The notes beneath the pieces are model-generated. The model was given only the letters and a program-made list of their open reading frames with translations. It was not told where the DNA came from and did no database searches. Of a DNA stretch of 64,000 nucleotides, positions 58,358 to 64,000 are shown in pieces (the stretch's first letter is position 1; each line of letters opens with the position of its first letter). Made by a program: the position numbers and the translations under genes. This DNA comes from Phyllobacterium zundukense. GTDB lineage: Bacteria; Pseudomonadota; Alphaproteobacteria; Rhizobiales; Rhizobiaceae. Where the stretch lies: positions 1,462,501-1,526,500 of the forward strand of contig NZ_CP017940.1 in the NCBI RefSeq assembly GCF_002764115.1, read 5' to 3'.

Positions 58358-59641
58358 ATGTCTAAGGCTATTTCAACGATCTTGGGTGGGGCATTGCTCG
58401 TAACGGGCATGGCCTCTGCCGCTCAAGCCGGGGGGCTGGAGCGCGGAGGCTACAACTGGGATTTGCTGTTCGACCCTAGCCGCGTTGCAACGGAAGCGGG
58501 CGTAATCTACGTCATGCCTGACCGTAAGTTCAAAAACGCCCGCGATATCAACCCGCTTGACGGGCGTGGCGCTGACGGTATCGGCGGCGGATCAACCTCT
58601 GGTCATGAAACGCCAAATTATACAATTCCACGTTTCGGCGCCAAACTCGGCATCACTTCGGACTTGGATTGCTTGGGCTCATATTCTGAACCATGGGGTG
58701 TCCACACAAATCCAGGTGCTGATTGGGTGGGTGCAAACCAGAACATCGAGACAAAGATCGACAGCAAGGACTACGGTCTGACCTGCTCGTATAAGTTCGA
58801 CGTTGGCAAAGGCTATCTCCGTGCAATCGGCGGCGTGTCGTACCAGGAAGTCGAGGGCTTCAAAGAGCGGCTCGTGCTTGGCCAGGTTCTGCAGTCGCCG
58901 GCTGCCGCCTTCGGCTTTGACGGCACGGGTAAACTCGCTCTGAAGGGTGACGGATGGGGCTGGCGCATTGGTGCTGCCTACGAGATTCCGGATTACGCGT
59001 TCCGGGCAAGCTTTATCTATAACGCCGAGATCGATCTAGGACGGATCAACGGCACGATCGACGTTACAGAAGTCCCTGCCGCTTTTGCTAATCCGCTTTT
59101 GCCCTTTGCCGGACGCGTTATCGACGTGTATGGCACAGCAACGATGCCACAATCGGCCGAGTTCCGACTGCAGTCAGGTATCGCTCCCGGCTGGCTCGCT
59201 TTCGGCTCGGTCAAATGGGTCGATTGGAGTGTTTTGAACGTTGTGGGCTTCTGCTCCGTGACCGTGGCGAATTGCGTTCCTAGCGCCTATGCCACGTCGC
59301 TCGACCTAATGTTCCAGGACGGCTGGACCATCAGCGGTGGTGTTGGCCATAAATTCAACGATCAGTGGAGCGGACAGGTTCAGCTGAGCTGGGATCGCGG
59401 CACATCAACGGGCCTGACCACACAGACCGACACCTGGCTGCTTTCGACCGGCGTTGCCTATACGCCTAACGATAAGTTCGAAGTTCGCGTCGGTGGTGCG
59501 GTCGGCATGCTGACATCAGGAGAGTATGGCCCTCCACGCAGCTGCCCAAGCAGGTCTGGCATCTGCGGTGGCGATGTTGCCTACGACTTTGGTGACGACT
59601 TTGTAGGTGCGCTCTCGCTCTCAGCCAAGCTGAAGTTCTGA
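58358..59641 (+). CDS. FadL/OmpP1-family outer-membrane transport protein
   Basis: A 427-residue protein with a signal peptide (SKAISTILGGALLVTGMASA then AQA). The N-terminal hatch (GGLERGGYNWDLLFDPSRVA) and 14-strand-type barrel with YRAS/F-x-Y alternation match the FadL/TodX group, which passes hydrophobic compounds such as fatty acids across the outer membrane. It ends in KLKF (terminal Phe) for BAM insertion. The start at 58358 fits the signal peptide; GGGGGAGAACTA lies upstream. A strong terminator follows. Natural substrate unknown. Confidence 0.85.
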   Translation: MSKAISTILGGALLVTGMASAAQAGGLERGGYNWDLLFDPSRVATEAGVIYVMPDRKFKNARDINPLDGRGADGIGGGSTSGHETPNYTIPRFGAKLGITSDLDCLGSYSEPWGVHTNPGADWVGANQNIETKIDSKDYGLTCSYKFDVGKGYLRAIGGVSYQEVEGFKERLVLGQVLQSPAAAFGFDGTGKLALKGDGWGWRIGAAYEIPDYAFRASFIYNAEIDLGRINGTIDVTEVPAAFANPLLPFAGRVIDVYGTATMPQSAEFRLQSGIAPGWLAFGSVKWVDWSVLNVVGFCSVTVANCVPSAYATSLDLMFQDGWTISGGVGHKFNDQWSGQVQLSWDRGTSTGLTTQTDTWLLSTGVAYTPNDKFEVRVGGAVGMLTSGEYGPPRSCPSRSGICGGDVAYDFGDDFVGALSLSAKLKF

Positions 59642-59662
59642 TCCAAGCCTTTTATATCAGAG

Positions 59663-59690
59663 AAAAGCCCGGCAACCGCCGGGCTTTTTA
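59663..59690 (+). terminator. Rho-independent terminator after the FadL-type gene
   Basis: AAAAGCCCGGC-AACC-GCCGGGCTTTTT: a seven-pair GC stem with a four-base loop and five T residues, 20-45 bases after the stop. Confidence 0.92.
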
Positions 59691-60223
59691 TTGAGCCGGA
59701 ACAGGCTGATACGCAGGCCGGTTCCGGCGCAAAATCATTTTTCTGCCGATCAAATTTTGTGACGATTCAGCAACACTTCTGCGCGATGATTTGTGGCGTT
59801 GGGGCGGGGGGCAAATTTGCCTACTTTGCGCCACAAACCCGGAGCACCTCGAAAGGGCGGCAACCGCGGTTGGTTGAAGGCATTTGCATGGTGCAGATGT
59901 TCCGCGTGGGGAAATGATGGACGCGACTCCTAATTCACAGGCAAACACTTCAAGCCGTCCCATGATGCTTGGCTATCATATGATTTTTGACGTGATGTGT
60001 CTGTCCCATGCTCCTGTTTCCGCTGAACCAAGCTCTTTCGCATTGGTTGGCCGCACTATTGCCGGAAAGCGGTCAAATGATTGCTGGAATGATGTGCAAG
60101 ATTTCAACATTCCGTTGCGAGCTGCCGTGTTGATGCAGTCTGGCGGGAGTTGCACCCAGGTTGCTGGTATGGCGCGCGGCGCTGCCGCGACACAGCTGGT
60201 CAGGGTGAAGAAAGAACAGTGCC
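59691..60223. other. Long leader region before exoR, no supported gene
   Basis: About 530 bases. A frame at 59884-60237 is open but has odd composition (many Met) and overlaps exoR, so it was rejected. The region presumably carries the exoR promoter. Confidence 0.4.
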
Positions 60224-61018
60224 ATGTTCATCGCTGATCGCCTCCTTTCTTCCCTTGTCGGGATCGGCCTTTTGATGGGCGCCATGACGATGCCTTGCTT
60301 TGCCTTCGATACCCAGAATGAGGTGAAGGAGGATTCCAGTCCATTCGCTCTCTTCAAGTTCGGATTCTCTGCATACAAGAATGGCCACAAGGACGAAGCG
60401 GTCAAAGCATTGCGTTTTGCCGCCGAGAAGGGGCATCAGGGCGCCAACTGGAAGCTCGCCCGCATGTATGCTGAAGGCGACGGCGTCAAGGAAGATGACT
60501 ACGAAGCCTACAAGATGTTCGAACAGGTCGTTCAAGAAGGCGCCGACCAGGGCACCGAGAACGAAAGCTATGTCGCCGACGCACTTGTTGCGCTGGCCGG
60601 CTACGTGAAACGCGGTATCCCGAACTCGCCAATCAATTCGAATCCGGGAGCGGCGCGCGATCTTTATTTGCAGGCGGCATCGAATTTCGGTGACTCCGAT
60701 GCGCAGTTCGAGCTTGGCAAGATGTTGATGAAGGGCGAGGGCGGTCAGCCCAATCCCAACCAGGCTGCACGCTGGTTCCGCCTATCGGCGCAGAAGGGGA
60801 ATGCGGGCGCGCAGGCCATGCTCGGCAATCTTCTATTCCAGGCCGGCAAGACCGTGCGCGGCCTGGCGATGATGACGGCGGCGCTGGAGCACGCCAACAA
60901 GCAGGACCGCGTCTGGATCGGCGATATTCAGGAACAGGCGTTTTCCCTGGCCGACGAGGCCGACCGGCGCACCGCAATGGTGCTGGCCGAGGATATCATC
61001 AAGACTGGTGATTTCTGA
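60224..61018 (+). CDS. exoR: ExoR, periplasmic negative regulator of exopolysaccharide/ChvI signalling
   Basis: A 264-residue protein with signal peptide (LSSLVGIGLLMGAMTMPCFA) and Sel1-like/TPR repeats throughout the mature part: SSPFALFKFGFSAYKNGHKD, then ALRFAAEKGHQGANWKLARM, FELGKMLMKGEGG and AARWFRLSAQKGNAGAQAML. The SSPFALFKFGFSAYKNGHKDEA block is the ExoR hallmark. In rhizobia ExoR binds the ExoS/ChvG sensor in the periplasm and keeps ExoS-ChvI off; its loss raises succinoglycan synthesis. No two-component genes are in the window. The start at 60224 is chosen by signal peptide. Confidence 0.9.
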   Translation: MFIADRLLSSLVGIGLLMGAMTMPCFAFDTQNEVKEDSSPFALFKFGFSAYKNGHKDEAVKALRFAAEKGHQGANWKLARMYAEGDGVKEDDYEAYKMFEQVVQEGADQGTENESYVADALVALAGYVKRGIPNSPINSNPGAARDLYLQAASNFGDSDAQFELGKMLMKGEGGQPNPNQAARWFRLSAQKGNAGAQAMLGNLLFQAGKTVRGLAMMTAALEHANKQDRVWIGDIQEQAFSLADEADRRTAMVLAEDIIKTGDF

Positions 61019-61062
61019 GAGCCGCATGCTCACGTTTGAGCAAAGTCACTCGGCCCAATGGA

Positions 61063-61191
61063 TTAATGGGAATGCTTTGACGGCTTCTTCTCTTTGCCAT
61101 CATTTCTGGTGATGTATGCAAAAAAAGCAGCAAGGAGCAGGGCTCCAACGGGAGCCATACTTGTCAAAAGCAAATATTCGAGATTGCTCAA
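61063..61191 (-). CDS. Small TM protein with TTG start, coupled to 61188
   Basis: 42 residues: SNLEYLLLTSMAPVGALLLA, AFFAYITRNDGKEKKPSKHSH; one TM segment and a basic tail. The TTG at 61191 overlaps the upstream stop (TTGA), which suggests stop-start coupling. An upstream frame from 61254 lies within the neighbouring gene. Confidence 0.5.
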   Translation of the reverse strand: MSNLEYLLLTSMAPVGALLLAAFFAYITRNDGKEKKPSKHSH

Positions 61192-61400
61192 TTGACCATT
61201 CTCCCGAGAAACTGACTTGCTACGTAATGTAATGCACCGCTCAATACGATGCAAATCGCGATTTGCAGTGCAATGATCAACGGTGGCTTATCCGTGCTCG
61301 AGAGAACAGGAGAAATCGCGCCGATGACCAATATGGCTATGGCAATGCCATTGAAATAAGTTGCCAATAATTTTGTACGTTCATTGTGAATTGTGCTCAT
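61188..61400 (-). CDS. Small integral membrane protein, two TM segments
   Basis: 70 residues starting MSTIHNERTKLLATYFNGIA, with two TM segments (IAIAILVIGAISPVLS and LIIALQIAICIVLSGALHYV). The NERTKLLAxYxN start is a pattern I recall from small paired membrane proteins in several Proteobacteria. Coupled to the gene at 61063. Function unknown. Confidence 0.65.
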   Translation of the reverse strand: MSTIHNERTKLLATYFNGIAIAILVIGAISPVLSSTDKPPLIIALQIAICIVLSGALHYVASQFLGRMVN

Positions 61401-61469
61401 AAAATTCTCACATTATCGATGGGTTAAAAATCGGTAAGTCTTATAAACAGAGATCAAATGACTATTGTT

Positions 61470-62249
61470 TTATGCAATTGAAATAGCTACGGGCACGTGG
61501 TCAGAGGGTTTTTCCCAAGCGCGGACGTGTTTTTCGATGCTGGCGGACTCGAGAAGGTTTGCAGCCTCCGGCGACAGCATCAGGTGGTCGATGCGAATGC
61601 CGTTGTTCTTCTGCCAGGCGCCAGCCTGATAATCCCAGAATGTATAGGTCCCTGCCGCATCGGTAACGCTGCGGACGGCGTCGGTGAAGCCGAGATTTTC
61701 CAGCCGCCGGAAGGCCTGGCGCGTTTCCGGTTGAAACAGCGCGTCATTGATCCAGACTTCCGGGTTCCTGGCGTCAATAGGCTCGGGAATGACATTGTAG
61801 TCGCCCGCCAGGATCAGTGGCTCTTCCAGTGCGAGCCGTTCCTCGGCCCAGCGTTCCAGGCGCGCCATCCAGCCCAATTTGTACGGAAATTTCTCGGTAT
61901 CGATCGGATTGCCATTGGGCAGATAGAGCGAGACCACGCGAATGGCGCCCTTTTCGGTAGAGAAAACCGCTTCGATAAAGCGAGCCTGCTCGTCGGCATC
62001 ATCGCCAGGGAGGCCGCGCGTCACCTCTTCAGGTGATTTCTTGGACAGTATGGCAACGCCGTTGAAGCCCTTCTGCCCATGCGTTTCCACATGATAGCCA
62101 AGCGCTTCAAGCTCGAAACGCGGAAAGCCATCATCGACAGATTTGATTTCCTGCAGGCAGACGATATCCGGATCGGATTCCCGCAGCCAAGTGGTGAGGA
62201 CGTCGATTCGGGCTTTGACGCCGTTGATGTTCCAGGTGACGATTTTCAT
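61470..62249 (-). CDS. xthA: Exodeoxyribonuclease III
   Basis: A 259-residue AP endonuclease/exonuclease of the EEP superfamily. Active-site motifs in order: TWNINGVKAR, LQEIK with metal-binding Glu34, YLPNGNP, LAGDYNVIPEPID with catalytic Asp, and SDHVPV with the catalytic His near the C-terminus. It repairs abasic sites and trims 3' ends in base-excision repair. The ATG at 62249 is standard (MKIVTWN). It is followed upstream by the ErpA-type gene on the same strand, the conserved order in Rhizobiales. Confidence 0.95.
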   Translation of the reverse strand: MKIVTWNINGVKARIDVLTTWLRESDPDIVCLQEIKSVDDGFPRFELEALGYHVETHGQKGFNGVAILSKKSPEEVTRGLPGDDADEQARFIEAVFSTEKGAIRVVSLYLPNGNPIDTEKFPYKLGWMARLERWAEERLALEEPLILAGDYNVIPEPIDARNPEVWINDALFQPETRQAFRRLENLGFTDAVRSVTDAAGTYTFWDYQAGAWQKNNGIRIDHLMLSPEAANLLESASIEKHVRAWEKPSDHVPVAISIA

Positions 62250-62296
62250 GACGATTCCGCTCTGGTTGCAACGGCGACAGGTTTAAGGGAGGGGTA

Positions 62297-62632
62297 TCAG
62301 ACGGAAAAGCTGGTTCCGCAACCACAGGAAGAGGTCGCGTTGGGATTGCGGATCTGGAAAGACTGCCCCATCAGGTCATCAACGAAATCAATTTCCGAAC
62401 CGCCGATATAGGGCAGGGAAATTTGATCAATCAGCACCTTGGCACCGAGTTTCTCAACGACGATATCGTCAGCGTCCTGTACGTCGACCAGATCATACTT
62501 GTAGGAAAAGCCCGAGCAGCCGCCACCCTCGACGGAAATGCGCAGGGCGGTTTTTTCCGGGTCGGATTTCAGAATCGCCGAGATACGCTTTGCAGCGGCA
62601 TCGGAGACAGAAACATTTGCAACTTCGGTCAT
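62297..62632 (-). CDS. erpA: Iron-sulfur cluster insertion protein (ErpA/IscA type)
   Basis: A 111-residue A-type carrier. The three cluster-binding Cys are Cys39 (GGGCSGFSYKY) and Cys103, Cys105 (SSCGCGTSF). A-type carriers deliver Fe-S clusters to apo-enzymes in the cytoplasm. The gene order erpA next to xthA and divergent from dgt is conserved in the order. erpA is the usual name at this locus; iscA cannot be excluded. Confidence 0.92.
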   Translation of the reverse strand: MTEVANVSVSDAAAKRISAILKSDPEKTALRISVEGGGCSGFSYKYDLVDVQDADDIVVEKLGAKVLIDQISLPYIGGSEIDFVDDLMGQSFQIRNPNATSSCGCGTSFSV

Positions 62633-62790
62633 TTCTTTACGGTCCTTCGCGGATTGCTCCGCTGCGTTCAGCCAGGAACTGACATTGCCATGTCACACCT
62701 TGCCATTCATCATACACAATAGCTAAGAATTGGCGACTGCGAAGTCAACGTTGTCCGCAGTCACAAAACCGGAAGGTGTGCATTTCAATC

Positions 62791-63999
62791 ATGTCCATGC
62801 AGGGTATCGGTTTCGGTTACAGGGAGAGGGCACCCTATGCCTGCGATCCTCAGCATAGCCGGGGCCGGCTTGTGCCTGAAAGCGAGAGCCCGACGCGCAC
62901 CGTATTTCAGCGCGACCGCGACCGTATCATCCATTCGACGGCATTCCGGCGGCTGAAGCACAAGACACAGGTGTTCATCGCCCACGAAGGTGACCATTAT
63001 CGCACCAGACTGACCCATACGATCGAGGTGGCACAGATCGCCCGGGCGCTGGCGCGGTCCATGCGGCTCGATGAGGATCTGGCCGAGGCGATCGCGCTCG
63101 TGCATGATTTCGGTCATACGCCGTTCGGTCACACGGGCGAGGATGCGCTGAACGACAAGATGCGGGAATTCGGCGGTTTCGATCACAATGCGCAGTCATT
63201 GCGGATCGTGACGAGCCTCGAAAAGCGCTATGCCGAGTTTGACGGGCTGAACCTGACCTGGGAAACCCTGGAAGGGCTGGTCAAGCACAACGGTCCGCTG
63301 ATCGACGGCGAGGGCAATGGGCTCAAACATCCGGTGCCGGCTGCAATTCTGGAGTACAACGCCCGCAACGATCTGGAATTGGCCAGTTTTGCTTCGCTGG
63401 AAGCCCAGTGTGCTGCGATTGCAGATGACATAGCCTACAACGCCCATGATATTGATGATGGATTGCGTTCAGGGCTCTTGTCGCTGGAGGCGCTGGAAGA
63501 CGTGTCGATCACCGGGGATATTTTGCGCGCGGTCCGGGAAAAGTACCCTGCCCTCGACGATGTGCGAACGTCGCACGAGATCGTCCGCCGACAGATCACG
63601 ATCATGGTCGAAGACGTTATTCGGGCGGCGCAGGCCAATCTGGACGCGCTCAAGCCACAGACTGTCGGCGATATCCATGGCGCAGGACAAAGCATTGTCG
63701 GATTTTCGACGCCGCTGCGCGAACAGGAGAAGCCGCTCAAGGCGTTTCTCTACAAGAACCTCTATTTCCACGAGAGCGTGGTGCGCGTGCGCAAATCTGC
63801 CGACAGGATTGTGAAAGAGCTGTTCGATGCCTATCTCGCTGACGAACAGTGCATGCCGGAAGGCTGGCGAGACGGGCAGAACCGGGGCGATTTGACCGCG
63901 CAGGCAAGACTCGTGGCGGATTTCCTGGCAGGCATGACCGACACCTATGCTGTGCGCGAACACCGCCGGTTGTTTGACGATACGCCCGAATTGGCTTAA
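62791..63999 (+). CDS. dgt: dGTP triphosphohydrolase-like HD-domain protein
   Basis: About 402 residues, complete to a TAA at the window end. HD-superfamily metal motifs: [17 protein letters not shown] (His), [18 protein letters not shown] (His-Asp), and the later [20 protein letters not shown]. The N-terminal [20 protein letters not shown] and a basic region match the dGTPase family (type 2, shorter than E. coli Dgt). It hydrolyses dNTPs to the nucleoside plus triphosphate and thus keeps dNTP pools in balance. Start at 62791 (MSMQGIGFG) is preferred to GTG 62776. Divergent from erpA. Confidence 0.93.
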   Translation: MSMQGIGFGYRERAPYACDPQHSRGRLVPESESPTRTVFQRDRDRIIHSTAFRRLKHKTQVFIAHEGDHYRTRLTHTIEVAQIARALARSMRLDEDLAEAIALVHDFGHTPFGHTGEDALNDKMREFGGFDHNAQSLRIVTSLEKRYAEFDGLNLTWETLEGLVKHNGPLIDGEGNGLKHPVPAAILEYNARNDLELASFASLEAQCAAIADDIAYNAHDIDDGLRSGLLSLEALEDVSITGDILRAVREKYPALDDVRTSHEIVRRQITIMVEDVIRAAQANLDALKPQTVGDIHGAGQSIVGFSTPLREQEKPLKAFLYKNLYFHESVVRVRKSADRIVKELFDAYLADEQCMPEGWRDGQNRGDLTAQARLVADFLAGMTDTYAVREHRRLFDDTPELA

Positions 64000-64000
64000 G

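Noticed and set aside
59884..60237. 117-codon frame before exoR
   Set aside because: Unusual composition, no ribosome-binding site, overlaps the exoR start; no domain recognised.
1..64000. CRISPR arrays and rRNA operons
   Set aside because: No regularly spaced identical repeats with unique spacers and no rRNA-like sequence were seen.

Overview
The window looks like a chromosome segment of an alphaproteobacterium of the order Hyphomicrobiales (Rhizobiales), probably near Phyllobacterium/Mesorhizobium/Ochrobactrum. The evidence is the core block at the right end (MarR, Pcm-like methyltransferase, TolC, PopZ/DUF2497, ValS, FadL-like porin, ExoR, XthA, ErpA/IscA, Dgt), rhizobial families such as BA14K, DUF982, DUF1515, DUF3606 and ExoR, a ROSE-type RNA thermometer and EcfG-like promoters. 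No species is named because no search could be run.

Layout. (1) 1-2255: early genes of a degraded prophage, ending in a NusG-like (anti)terminator. (2) 2256-21300: about 19 kb of cargo lying between that NusG-like gene and the packaging genes of the same kind of phage. Cargo includes a BA14K protein, dienelactone-type hydrolase, DnaB-like ATPase, cupin, PPK2, HNH nuclease with a PUA/EVE-like N-terminus, thermonuclease, DUF1254 protein, YflT/PepSY/DUF3606 stress proteins, Hsp20 and a truncated haemoglobin. The cargo is punctuated by six decayed copies of the 3' end of the NusG-like gene, by partial tRNA(CAU) copies and by other direct repeats. (3) 21362-25707: prophage packaging genes (metallopeptidase, frameshifted small terminase, large terminase, portal, DUF1515); no capsid or tail genes follow. 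(4) 25897-32286: two paralogous autotransporters. (5) 32292-49911: a second accessory region of small genes and decayed genes (DUF982 and DUF1236 relics, endolysin relic, IS110 transposase), a duplicated SOS-type block (SRAP peptidase plus LexA-box-driven zinc-ribbon pairs) and a family of two-hairpin repeats. (6) 50097-64000: apparently intact core genes.

How it fits together. The left half reads as a prophage whose slot between antiterminator and terminase became an accumulation site for host-benefit genes. Several small cargo genes carry GGAAC-N16-NGTT promoters, the pattern of EcfG-type general-stress sigma factors, and Hsp20 has a ROSE-like thermometer, so the cargo seems wired into host stress control rather than phage control. 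In the second accessory region two copies of a small zinc-ribbon gene pair share a promoter overlapped by GTTC-N7-GTTC, the alphaproteobacterial LexA box, with spacing that predicts leaderless mRNAs. All similarity statements are by eye and from memory of families; none was computed.
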